A stretch of 64,000 bases of DNA, from contig NZ_JH992922.1 in assembly GCF_000315425.1 (NCBI RefSeq), forward strand, positions 951,922 to 1,015,921, given 5' to 3'. Shown here one piece after another: positions 30,195-38,103 of this stretch (position 1 is its first letter; each line of letters starts with the position of its first letter). Source of the stretch: Massilia timonae CCUG 45783 (lineage in GTDB: Bacteria; Pseudomonadota; Gammaproteobacteria; Burkholderiales; Burkholderiaceae_D). A program made the position numbers and the translations under genes. The notes beneath the pieces are model-generated. The model did no database searches. It saw nothing but the letters and a program-made list of their open reading frames with translations, and had not been told where the DNA came from.

Positions 30195-30208
30195 ACAAGG
30201 AGCACGCA

Positions 30209-30484
30209 ATGGCGATCATTTATCAGGCCAGCAATTTCGGTGACGCCGACCTGCGCGTCGCCCTGGTCGAACGCGGCATGGCCGACCTGCTGGTGCACAG
30301 GGTGGCGGCGCGCGGCCTGGCGCATGGCGACGCGCTGTGGTACAGCACGCGGCACCGCGAGGACGCCAGTGTGCGCGTCTTCTTCGTTTCGCCGGGAATG
30401 GCCCAGCTGAAAATCTTTTTTGTCCCGAACCAGGACGAGGCCGGCTGGCAGCGTCCGCGGCCGCCCGCAATCCACCTGCGCTAG
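30209..30484 (+). CDS. DUF6150-type small protein, linked to tssA
   Basis: The 91-residue protein consists of repeating ADLxV-type strands (FGDADLRVALV, MADLLVHRV, DASVRVFFV, MAQLKIFFV) ending DEAGWQRP, the pattern of DUF6150 proteins. Function is unknown. AAGGAG lies 8-13 bases before ATG 30209. It follows tssA by 14 bases and probably shares its transcript, so a T6SS-related role is possible but unproven. Confidence 0.75.
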   Translation: MAIIYQASNFGDADLRVALVERGMADLLVHRVAARGLAHGDALWYSTRHREDASVRVFFVSPGMAQLKIFFVPNQDEAGWQRPRPPAIHLR

Positions 30485-30492
30485 CGTGCGTA

Positions 30493-30557
30493 ACGCCGGC
30501 CGGGCCGGCGTGATGTCGTTCCGCCAAGGCGGACTCGGTACTACTACTGAGTCCGCC
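30493..30557. terminator. Two adjacent GC-rich hairpins after tssA-DUF6150
   Basis: ACGCCGGCC/GGCCGGCGT pairs at 30493-30511, and GGCGGACTC/GAGTCCGCC pairs at 30528-30557 around a 12-base loop. No T-run follows either hairpin, so they may act as a factor-dependent terminator or RNA-stabilising structures. The rest of 30558-30960 has no gene that I can support; it is the mqo upstream region. Confidence 0.5.
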
Positions 30558-30960
30558 ACAGGTCGAATACTGAGAGGGCCACGTTTACCGGGGGTGGTCC
30601 GCGCAAGCCTGATTTGTTTGGGCTATACTCCGCTCAGTCCTCTATAGGACTTCCCGCTCAATGGACGCCAGGGATATCGACTGGCCTGCCTGACAATCCA
30701 TGTCAGCGCGTCATATCCGTGTTGCCTGCAAGGCCGGTTTGACTGTCATCCAGTTCACCGTTGCCTTGCCTTCGCTATGCGTCGGTTGCCGAGTTTTGTT
30801 GCTGTTCTCACGGATCGCGACAGGTCCCGACAACCCGTTCCTTATCGGTGCTTCGATACCGCCAGCAGGCGGTGTGGAAACATTCCTTTACCGAGCCGTT
30901 GAACTTTTTAAATCTGATTGCATGCCAGGCCATCGCAAACATTTTTCAGGTGATACTCGT

Positions 30961-32550
30961 ATGCGTACCTCGCTTCTAGTTGTCCTTTCTTGCTTCATCG
31001 TTGCATCTTGCAGTAAAGCCCCCGCTCCTTCCAATGACAAGCCGGTCGACGTCGTCCTGATCGGCGCCGGCGTCATGAGCGCCACGCTCGGCACCATGCT
31101 CAAGGAACTCGATCCCGAACTCACGATCGAGATGTTCGAGCGCATGGATTCGGTCTCGGCCGAGAGCTCCGACGCGATGAACAATGCCGGCACCGGTCAC
31201 TCCGGTTTCGCCGAGCTGAACTACACGCCCGAAATGCCGGACGGCACCATCGACACCAAGAAGGCCGTCGACATCAACGAGCAGTTCGAGATCTCGAAGC
31301 AGTTCTGGGCCTACCAGGTCAAGAAGGAATACCTGGGCGCGCCGAACACCTTCATCAACAACGTGCCGCACATGGCCTTTGTCTGGGGTGACGACAACAT
31401 CAACTACCTGCGCAAGCGCTACGATGCGCTGCAGAAGGAAAACCTGTTCAAGGGCATGCTGTACACCGAAGATCATGAGACGATCCGCAAGTGGGCGCCG
31501 CTGGTCATGAACGGCCGCGACGCGAACCAGAAAGTGGCCGCGACCCGCATGGACATCGGTACCGACGTCAACTACGGCACCCTGACCCGCAGCATGGTCA
31601 AGCACCTGACCGGCACCCACGGCATGACCCTGAACCTGCGTAGCCAGGTCGAAGACATCAAGCGCGGCAAGGATGGCCTGTGGAACGTGACCGTCAAGAA
31701 CCTGGCGGACAACAAGCTCAAGACCGTGAGCGCGAAGTTCGTGTTCATCGGCGCCGGCGGCGGCGCGCTGCCGCTGCTGGAAAAGACCGGCATTCCTGAA
31801 GCCAAGGGCTACGGTGGCGTTCCGGTCGGCGGCCAGTGGCTGGTGACCACCAACCAGGCGCTGATCGAAGCGCACCACGCCAAGGTGTACGGCAAGGCCT
31901 CGGTCGGTTCGCCGCCGATGTCGGTGCCTCACCTCGACACCCGTATCATCGACGGCAAGAAAGCCCTGCTGTTCGGACCGTTCGCGACCTTCTCGACCAA
32001 GTTCCTCAAGAACGGTTCGTGGGTCGACCTGCCGGCCTCGATCGGCACCGGCAACGTGCGTCCGATGGTGCAGGCTGGCATCGACAACATTCCGCTGACC
32101 AAGTACCTGGTCGAGCAGGTGATGAACTCGCAGGAAGACCGCGTGGCCACCCTGCGTGAGTACCTGCCGGAAGCCAAGATGGAAGACTGGGAACTGGTCA
32201 ACGCCGGCCAGCGCGTCCAGATCGTCAAGGACGACCCGAAGAAGGGTGGCCTGCTGCAGTTCGGCACCGAAGTCGTTGCCTCGGCTGACGGCTCCGTGAC
32301 CGCCCTGCTGGGTGCATCGCCAGGCGCCTCGACCGCCGCGCCGATCATGCTCAAGGTGCTCAAGGCATCGGCCTTCCGCGACAAGCTGGAAACGCCGGAA
32401 TGGCAAGCCAAGATGCACGAAATGATTCCTTCGTACGGCCGCAAGCTGAACGACGATCCGGCCTTCGCCAACCAGATCCGCCAGCAGAGCAGCGCTGCGC
32501 TGGGCCTGAAGGCGTTCACGCTGGACGTGCCGGCGGCAACGCAGGAATAA
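30961..32550 (+). CDS. mqo: Malate:quinone oxidoreductase with lipoprotein signal
   Basis: The 529-residue flavoprotein oxidises malate to oxaloacetate and passes electrons to quinone. The FAD-binding start is VDVVLIGAGVMSATLGTMLKELDP; the family segments DAMNNAGTGHSGFAELNY and GVPVGGQWLV and a C-terminal GASPGAST are present. From ATG 30961 the N-terminus is MRTSLLVVLSCFIVASCSK, a lipoprotein signal with a cysteine at 17, whereas typical Mqo starts directly at the Rossmann motif. AGGTGA precedes the ATG. An upstream in-frame extension exists but would hide the signal. Its place inside a T6SS region looks accidental. Confidence 0.93.
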   Translation: MRTSLLVVLSCFIVASCSKAPAPSNDKPVDVVLIGAGVMSATLGTMLKELDPELTIEMFERMDSVSAESSDAMNNAGTGHSGFAELNYTPEMPDGTIDTKKAVDINEQFEISKQFWAYQVKKEYLGAPNTFINNVPHMAFVWGDDNINYLRKRYDALQKENLFKGMLYTEDHETIRKWAPLVMNGRDANQKVAATRMDIGTDVNYGTLTRSMVKHLTGTHGMTLNLRSQVEDIKRGKDGLWNVTVKNLADNKLKTVSAKFVFIGAGGGALPLLEKTGIPEAKGYGGVPVGGQWLVTTNQALIEAHHAKVYGKASVGSPPMSVPHLDTRIIDGKKALLFGPFATFSTKFLKNGSWVDLPASIGTGNVRPMVQAGIDNIPLTKYLVEQVMNSQEDRVATLREYLPEAKMEDWELVNAGQRVQIVKDDPKKGGLLQFGTEVVASADGSVTALLGASPGASTAAPIMLKVLKASAFRDKLETPEWQAKMHEMIPSYGRKLNDDPAFANQIRQQSSAALGLKAFTLDVPAATQE

Positions 32551-32610
32551 TGGTGTAGAGAACGGCTGCGGCATGAGCCGCAGCCATTCAACAAGCAGTG
32601 ATGCAACAAA

Positions 32611-32645
32611 AAAAAGGCCTCGGTTCAGTGAACCGAGGCCTTTTT
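32611..32645. terminator. Bidirectional intrinsic terminator between mqo and kfrA-like gene
   Basis: AAAAAGGCCTCGGTTCA and TGAACCGAGGCCTTTTT form a near-perfect hairpin with A-run and T-run on either side. It therefore works on both strands, ending mqo from the left and the minus-strand gene at 32666 from the right. Confidence 0.93.
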
Positions 32646-32665
32646 GTATTTCAGCCGACGCAGGC

Positions 32666-33415
32666 TTATTTGCGTGCGCGCAGGGCTTCGAGTTCGGCGC
32701 GCAGATTGCTGCGTTCGCTGCGCGAGTTGTCGAGCATGGTGCGCAATTCCTTGACCTCGGCCGCCAGGTTGTCGCGCTCGGTCGTGACGCCGACCAGCTC
32801 CATCTGGGCGCGCAGGCGCGCATCCGACTCGGCCGCGGTGGCCGCCACGTTGCGCTCGAGCTGCTGGCGCAGGTCGGCCAGCTGGGCATCCTTGCCGTCG
32901 ATCGCCAACTGATCCTTGGCCTTGCCGACCAGCGCATCGGCGGCGATCTGGCGCGCATTGCGCAGCTCGGCCGTCAGGCGCTCGATCTCTTCGTTGCGTT
33001 CATCCGCGATCAACTGAGCCTGTTCGCGCGCGACCCGCGCATCGCTCAGTTCGGCGTTCAGGCCGTCACGCTCGGCTTCGAGTGCATTGCCGGCTTCGAG
33101 CAGCGCATCCATGTCGCTCTCGGCGCGCGCCAGCGCATCGCGCATGCCGGCGCCGGCATCCTGCGCATACTGCTGGGCCCAGCGGCTCAGTTCGGCGAGC
33201 AGCTCGGGCGGCATCTCGGCCTTCGGCGTCTCGACCGGTTGCGCATGGCTGGCGCGCCAGGTGGCCAGGTGCTGGTGGATGGTCTTGGTCGACCCGGCGC
33301 CGATCAGGGCGCGCACCGCCTCGATCGTGACTTGCTGCCTGTCGTTCTGGAGAGTGTTGGCCGCCTCGATGACGTCGCCGAGCGTCACGTCCAGGTGTGC
33401 CATATCCGTTTTCAT
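32666..33415 (-). CDS. KfrA-like DNA-binding coiled-coil protein
   Basis: The 249-residue protein begins with the KfrA N-terminal DNA-binding domain (VTLGDVIEAANTLQNDRQQVTIEAVRALIGAGSTKTIHQHLATWRA), followed from about residue 85 by a long alpha-helical coiled coil rich in E, A, L and R. KfrA proteins on IncP plasmids autoregulate and bind DNA as elongated multimers; chromosomal copies are little known. It is monocistronic, with the terminator at 32611-32645 beyond its 3' end. Bases 33416-33549 contain no gene. Confidence 0.82.
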   Translation of the reverse strand: MKTDMAHLDVTLGDVIEAANTLQNDRQQVTIEAVRALIGAGSTKTIHQHLATWRASHAQPVETPKAEMPPELLAELSRWAQQYAQDAGAGMRDALARAESDMDALLEAGNALEAERDGLNAELSDARVAREQAQLIADERNEEIERLTAELRNARQIAADALVGKAKDQLAIDGKDAQLADLRQQLERNVAATAAESDARLRAQMELVGVTTERDNLAAEVKELRTMLDNSRSERSNLRAELEALRARK

Positions 33416-33549
33416 ACCGCGTCAGAATGTTCGTTGTAGGGCTGTCCATCATACGCTAGACGATGGTTTAGTTGCTCGAAAGCATCGCCCGATACGACCA
33501 AGTGTCGCGGATTTGCCGCTATTTCAGGCCGAGGCCGGCGTGGCTGCGA

Positions 33550-35040
33550 TTATTCCATTTCCATGCTGACAAAATTCTCGTCCAGCCAGGCGCCCAGCGC
33601 CTCGGTTCCCGGCCCGTCGAGATGCGGCAGCATCGCGGCGTACCAGGCGCGTCCCTCCTCCTGGCCCAGCACGGCGCGGACGATGGGCAGGCTGTTCTGC
33701 AGGAAGATGCCGAACAGGGGCGCCCGGCGCACGAACAGCGAGGTGGCATCAAGGCAGCCCAGGCCCGTATAGATCGCGCGCATCTGTTCGAGATACGGCA
33801 TCGCGCGCGCCGCCTGGCCCGACTGGGTCAGGGCAGTGATGAAGCTGGTCACGATCTGCGGGTCCGGCATTTCGCGCGAGGCGGCATTGCGTTCGCGCGC
33901 CCAGGCGATCCACTCTTCGCCGCGCGCCGTGTCGCCCGTCATGGCGCAGCAGCATCCGGTTTGCAGCGCGTTGAAGGCGCTCGGCTCTTCGTCGCACAAG
34001 GCGTTCCAGTAGCGCAGCGATTCGGCCCAGCGCCCCAGGCGCGCGCTGGCCATCGCGCACAGGCGGATCGCATCGATGCGCAAGCCGTCCTGCGTGGCCG
34101 CCGCATGGGGCATGGCGCCGGCCAGCGCTTCCTCCAGGCGGCCGGCGCCCAGATGGTCGATGGCGTCGGCCAGTTCCGGCGGGTCGGCCTGGGCCGCCCC
34201 TGCATTCATTGCGGTCGGTGCGCTGCATTCCTCGATGATCCGTTCGGCATCCATGCCCGGCAGGCGCAGGTAGGCGATGACCGGCCGCGTGGTCTTCTTT
34301 TCCTTTTTTGCGTCACGCTCGACCTTCACGTTGTCGATCGAAACGAACGGGTCGCCTCCGGTGCGGTACAGCGTCACCGCGCTGTAGCGTGAGGCGTCCG
34401 CCTCGACGCTGGCGCCGAGGATCGAAAACAGTTCACCGGGCGCGGTTTCGAGCCGGTGCACGACGACATGGGGTTCTTCGATCCAGGCGAATCTGCGCGG
34501 CAGCTCGAACGGCGTCGCCCAGCTGTCGCTCAGCTCGCAGAACGGTTCCTCGGCCGCGTCGCGCGCCAGCGAACGGGGCACGGTGGTCAGCAGGATGAAT
34601 TCGACGACCCAGCCGGCGACGAGCGCGCTGCCCTCGATCCGCATCCCCGCGACGTGGCGCACTTCGTTCTCCGCCAGCACCATCCCGAAGCGCCACATGT
34701 CCTGCGGAGCGCCGAGCAGCGATGCGAAGCTGCCCGCGTCGGCGATGGCAAGCCAGGCGGCCCAGTGGGCGTACCAGCCCACGACGCCGATCGCCAGGCC
34801 CGATCTGCCCATCCACATGGGGTTGCGCGCCTTCGCCTGGCGCGCCACCGCGCGCGCGGCCACGCCCATGACGAGCGCGAAGACGCCCATGGCGAGCCAG
34901 TTGAGCAGGATGAGCGGCGAGTGGATCGTCAGCCAGGCATACAGCCAGGCCGGGATGACGACGAACAGCGCGCAGGCCGCCGTCGAGACGATCGCCTGCG
35001 CCGGCAGGCGGCCCGACGGCACGTAATAGGGTGAACTCAT
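33550..35040 (-). CDS. Membrane-anchored protein of the T6SS vgrG module, unknown function
   Basis: The 496-residue protein has N-terminal membrane segments (AIVSTAACALFVVIPAWLYAWL; LILLNWLAMGVFALVMGVAARAV; IGVVGWYAHWAAWLAIA), then a soluble domain. From about residue 290 it has an alpha-helical, TPR-like half (LEEALAGAMPHAAATQDGLR; RLGRWAESLRYWNALCDEEPSAFNAL). I do not recognise the family with certainty. Its ATG overlaps the stop of the ketosynthase-like gene (ATGA), and it is the last gene of the vgrG block, so a role in effector loading or delivery is possible. The alternative reading with a long N-terminal extension is antisense-frame noise. Confidence 0.7.
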   Translation of the reverse strand: MSSPYYVPSGRLPAQAIVSTAACALFVVIPAWLYAWLTIHSPLILLNWLAMGVFALVMGVAARAVARQAKARNPMWMGRSGLAIGVVGWYAHWAAWLAIADAGSFASLLGAPQDMWRFGMVLAENEVRHVAGMRIEGSALVAGWVVEFILLTTVPRSLARDAAEEPFCELSDSWATPFELPRRFAWIEEPHVVVHRLETAPGELFSILGASVEADASRYSAVTLYRTGGDPFVSIDNVKVERDAKKEKKTTRPVIAYLRLPGMDAERIIEECSAPTAMNAGAAQADPPELADAIDHLGAGRLEEALAGAMPHAAATQDGLRIDAIRLCAMASARLGRWAESLRYWNALCDEEPSAFNALQTGCCCAMTGDTARGEEWIAWARERNAASREMPDPQIVTSFITALTQSGQAARAMPYLEQMRAIYTGLGCLDATSLFVRRAPLFGIFLQNSLPIVRAVLGQEEGRAWYAAMLPHLDGPGTEALGAWLDENFVSMEME

Positions 35041-36269
35041 GGCGTGTCCTGTGGCTTGGGAGCGGGGCGGACCAGGGCCAGCGCCCGCAAGTCCGGCCTG
35101 TCGTTGCCCACGCAAAGCAGCGGCGCATCGTGTTCGAGCGCGGCGTGCGCGGCCAGCGCCAGCGCGGCGACGAAGGGCACGGCGCCGCATGTGCCGCAGG
35201 CCGGGCCGAGGCGGACGATGTCGCTGGCGTTGTCGAGGTGCGGCGTGGTGGCGTCGCCGAATTCCATCAGTTCGAGCGCGTGGCGCGTGTCGGCGCCGGC
35301 ATCGGCGACGAGCATGGCGACGGCGGCCGGCGCGATCGCCGCGCCCTGCAGCAGGCGCCCGGCGAGCATGTTCAGGCGCTGCGGCGACAGGCGTTTGAGG
35401 CTGGCGGATGCTGGATCGCAGGCGTCGGCTTCCAGGCTGACGTGCGCAATGCCGGCGCCGTTCGCCGCTGGCGCCAGCAGCAGGCCGGCCGCGCCTTCGC
35501 CGGGGATGCGGCCACGCGGATGAAAGGAGGTGAACAGCGTGCCGTTGGCCGACCAGCGGTCGACCGTCTCCTGGCCGATGTGGGAGCAGAAGGCGAGCAG
35601 GATCGTCGCCGCGGGCTCCGCGCTTTTTTCTGTTTGCTGCGCCAGCCGGGCAATGAATGGCGCAGGAGCTGCGGCTTCGGTGACGTCGATGCGCGCCGCG
35701 GGCCAGCCAGCCTGCGCCAGCACCTGCCTGCACCACATCGCTGCCGCCTGGCGTTGTTCCACCTGCCAGTCGTCCGGCAGCACCAAGGCCAGTTGCAGCG
35801 TGAAAGGCGCGTCTTCGTCCGCGCCCAGCAGCCCTGCCGCGCGATCGGCGAGCTCGCGCAGGACCGCCGTGCCGAGAACGAGCGCGCGCCACCCCTCGTC
35901 GCCAAAGGGCGGCGCCGGCGCGGCGCACGAGTCCAGCCAGTCGGCGATCTCTTCGCGCACCGCCTCGTCGCCGGCCTGTTCGCAGCGTGCGCTCATGACC
36001 GGGAAACCGTCGTCGTCCACCAGTTCGCGGTCAAGGTCGGCGTCGACCTTGTTGGCGGCAAGCGCGGCGCCCAGTTCTTCGGCGGATGCGCCATGCGGCG
36101 TGCGCAGCGCGCCGGCGAGGATGGACAAGGTCGGGCAGCGTCGCTCCTGGACGGCGTCCTGCTGCACCGCCGGCGCGGCGGCGGCCTGTGCGACAGCCTG
36201 GCGCGCGAGCAGCCTGCCACCGATGCGGCCGAGCCAGCCCGGGGCCGGCGGCGTAGTCGTGGTGGACAT
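35037..36269 (-). CDS. Ketosynthase (thiolase-fold)-like protein of the T6SS module
   Basis: The 410-residue protein shows late thiolase/KAS landmarks: SFHPRGRIPGEGAAGLLLAP (the pGEGA segment), and VRLGPACGTCGAVPFVAALALAAHAAL in the place of the C-terminal GHxxGAAG region. A canonical active-site DTACSS-type cysteine motif is not visible, so it may be catalytically dead. Ketosynthase-like proteins are recurrent neighbours of PAAR genes in T6SS effector islands of proteobacteria; their role is not settled. It lies between PAAR and the membrane protein gene, overlapping the latter by 4 bases. Confidence 0.65.
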   Translation of the reverse strand: MSTTTTPPAPGWLGRIGGRLLARQAVAQAAAAPAVQQDAVQERRCPTLSILAGALRTPHGASAEELGAALAANKVDADLDRELVDDDGFPVMSARCEQAGDEAVREEIADWLDSCAAPAPPFGDEGWRALVLGTAVLRELADRAAGLLGADEDAPFTLQLALVLPDDWQVEQRQAAAMWCRQVLAQAGWPAARIDVTEAAAPAPFIARLAQQTEKSAEPAATILLAFCSHIGQETVDRWSANGTLFTSFHPRGRIPGEGAAGLLLAPAANGAGIAHVSLEADACDPASASLKRLSPQRLNMLAGRLLQGAAIAPAAVAMLVADAGADTRHALELMEFGDATTPHLDNASDIVRLGPACGTCGAVPFVAALALAAHAALEHDAPLLCVGNDRPDLRALALVRPAPKPQDTP

Positions 36270-36273
36270 GGGC

Positions 36274-36537
36274 TCAGACCTGGTCGATGGTGGTTTGCTG
36301 GCCGGCGATCAGCGTCGCGCCGCAGGCGGTCTTGTCGCCATGCCGCGCGGCCGCCTTGCCGTCGACGATCAGGGTCGCATCGCCTTCGATGATCGGCCCG
36401 GGGCCATGCTTGGGACAGCTCGTCCTGTCGCCCATGCGGGCGATGCCGACGCCATCGATATCGCTGTTGGGCGAGGCTTCCAGCACGACGCCGCCGTGCG
36501 AGGTTCTGTCGCCGAGTCTGATCAGTGCTCCTGCCAT
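36274..36537 (-). CDS. PAAR-domain T6SS spike tip protein
   Basis: The 87-residue protein is a single PAAR domain: GALIRLGDRTSHGGVVLEAS, IARMGDRTSCPKHGPGPIIEG, and KAAARHGDKTACGATLIAGQ. The repeating GD-T/H/C pattern supplies zinc ligands. PAAR proteins cap the VgrG trimer and sharpen the spike; this one has no toxin extension. ATG 36537 fits the family start. It precedes the ketosynthase-like gene by 5 bases and follows the AT-rich effector and immunity candidates. Confidence 0.93.
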   Translation of the reverse strand: MAGALIRLGDRTSHGGVVLEASPNSDIDGVGIARMGDRTSCPKHGPGPIIEGDATLIVDGKAAARHGDKTACGATLIAGQQTTIDQV

Positions 36538-36644
36538 GGTTTTTCCTCGTCTGGATAACTTCAACTATGTGATCTGGAATTTCACTTGATTAACCAGGGA
36601 CCCAGCTTATTCAGGCCATGGTGATTTAATAAGGTAGCGGTCGC

Positions 36645-37340
36645 TCATTCGCGCTCAAGCACGAGTAAGTGAAAGCTCTTGGGATAAGCATCGGCAACAC
36701 TAGCCACATCGCTTCGTGCCTCAAGTTTCATGGAGATTTTTTTATTACTTTTGAGGGCGAAAACGAAGATTAACGGATCTTTTATTCTGTATTCGGGGCG
36801 ATTTTCTTGTTCTGAACGTAAGAGAACATAGTCGTCAAAGAATTGCGCAGGCAGATTCATCGAGAAAACCCCAATAGGAAAGTTTCGGGGAGTTGCTGAA
36901 ATCCAAGCCTTATTCCATTTTTTCGCGTTGTCTTCCCTGCTGATGTTTATGTGGATTCCACGCATCCGAAAATTTTTCTCGTGATAAAACTTAGATCGCA
37001 TGACGGGTGCCTGTGGATCTTTCGGCCAGAAAAAATTACCTTCGCCCAGAATTTCGGATTCTTCAGTTTCTAAATTGGAACTTGCATCTATGACGCGATG
37101 CACGGAGGAAACTAGTCCCATTAAATATGATCGTTCTTCTTCATTCAGTTCAACTATAGACGGAAGTTCTAGAATGTCTTTGTCTTCATATTTATTGATA
37201 ATAGGTTTCTGGGTCATGCCGGCCCTCGTTTTTTTATCAATTTCAGTGAGGCTTTGTGATATCTGTGAAGAAGACTCTTTCTTGCAGCTTATAATGATGG
37301 GAATGGCTGCTAGTAGAAATAGATATCTCATTAAGATCAT
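36645..37340 (-). CDS. AT-rich lipoprotein, candidate T6SS immunity protein
   Basis: The 231-residue protein starts MILMRYLFLLAAIPIIIS-C, a lipoprotein signal with the modified cysteine at 19 (or 16 if ATG 37331 is used), so it is expected in the periplasm, membrane-anchored. The rest is hydrophilic with no family I recognise. Codon usage and base composition are visibly AT-richer than the flanking T6SS genes, a mark of exchangeable cargo. It begins about 8 bases after the stop of the candidate effector gene. Position, location and composition together suggest that it neutralises that effector in the periplasm. This is inference. Confidence 0.65.
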   Translation of the reverse strand: MILMRYLFLLAAIPIIISCKKESSSQISQSLTEIDKKTRAGMTQKPIINKYEDKDILELPSIVELNEEERSYLMGLVSSVHRVIDASSNLETEESEILGEGNFFWPKDPQAPVMRSKFYHEKNFRMRGIHINISREDNAKKWNKAWISATPRNFPIGVFSMNLPAQFFDDYVLLRSEQENRPEYRIKDPLIFVFALKSNKKISMKLEARSDVASVADAYPKSFHLLVLERE

Positions 37341-37347
37341 AAGCACA

Positions 37348-38103
37348 TCAAGTAGTTTGTTCGGATTTTGCCAATGATGGATTTTCATAGATAGGATCAA
37401 TATTGCCAATCAGAGGAATCCAGTGGCGATCCGAATGAAAGACAATTTCTTGATATTTGGCTTTAAATTCTTTATGCCACTTGTATGGATTGACAGCGTA
37501 GGCAATTGGAATGTCAGCTATGTTGCTATGTTTGATCCAACTGAAGCCGTTGGGTGTCTCGATGTCAGAATCATCAAGAATCTCCTTGGCAGTTTCGGCA
37601 CAGGTGTCGTTGACAATTGCCGAATAAGTCAACTGTCCTTTATATATTTCAACTCGCGCTTTTGTAATGTTTTCATTTACTGCCCCTGCTTGTTTTCTAC
37701 TTATCGGAATTTTGAAGGATTTTACTTTTTCCGTAATCATGTAATCAGCAGTGCCGGGCCGTGAATTTTTCTGCCCATCTTTTTTTATGGCGCCAACTGT
37801 ATATATCTGTTTTCCCTTGCTAAATCCTTTATTGAGCCAGCCTACTTTCCCGGCCCCATCAGGACCGAAGCTGAAGGATTGAATTACTTTAGTATTTTGT
37901 ACTAGGTAATAAAACATGTGTCCATAATCAATTGCGATGTCATGAGTATTATGTTTAAATGCATCGACACTATTGACTTCAAAGCCTATAACAAGATAGA
38001 AGACGTCCAGCTCTACGCTTTTTCTGGCTGTATGGTCAACAGGCGAAGTACGTGATGCTCCAATATTCGCCCACTTCATTGTCCGAGACGGCATCCTTGT
38101 CAT
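37348..38103 (-). CDS. Candidate T6SS effector, permuted papain/NlpC-like cysteine hydrolase
   Basis: The 251-residue AT-rich gene is translationally coupled to vgrG (ATGA overlap). No signal peptide is present, as expected for T6SS cargo. His62 in DYGHMFYYLV on a predicted strand, and Cys168 in TYSAIVNDTCAETAKEIL at the start of a helix, follow the His-then-Cys order of circularly permuted NlpC/P60 or LRAT-like hydrolases; SFSFGPDG between them is also typical. Such enzymes cut peptidoglycan peptides or lipids. Family assignment is from pattern only and could be wrong. The lipoprotein directly downstream is the likely antidote. Confidence 0.62.
   Translation of the reverse strand: MTRMPSRTMKWANIGASRTSPVDHTARKSVELDVFYLVIGFEVNSVDAFKHNTHDIAIDYGHMFYYLVQNTKVIQSFSFGPDGAGKVGWLNKGFSKGKQIYTVGAIKKDGQKNSRPGTADYMITEKVKSFKIPISRKQAGAVNENITKARVEIYKGQLTYSAIVNDTCAETAKEILDDSDIETPNGFSWIKHSNIADIPIAYAVNPYKWHKEFKAKYQEIVFHSDRHWIPLIGNIDPIYENPSLAKSEQTT

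Noticed and set aside
30700..30960. N-terminal extension of mqo
   Set aside because: The extra 87 residues have no similarity to the family and would bury the signal sequence; ATG 30961 has a suitable ribosome site.
33550..35928. A 792-codon version of the membrane protein gene
   Set aside because: The first about 296 codons are out-of-frame shadow of the ketosynthase-like gene; homology-like sequence and membrane helices start at ATG 35040.
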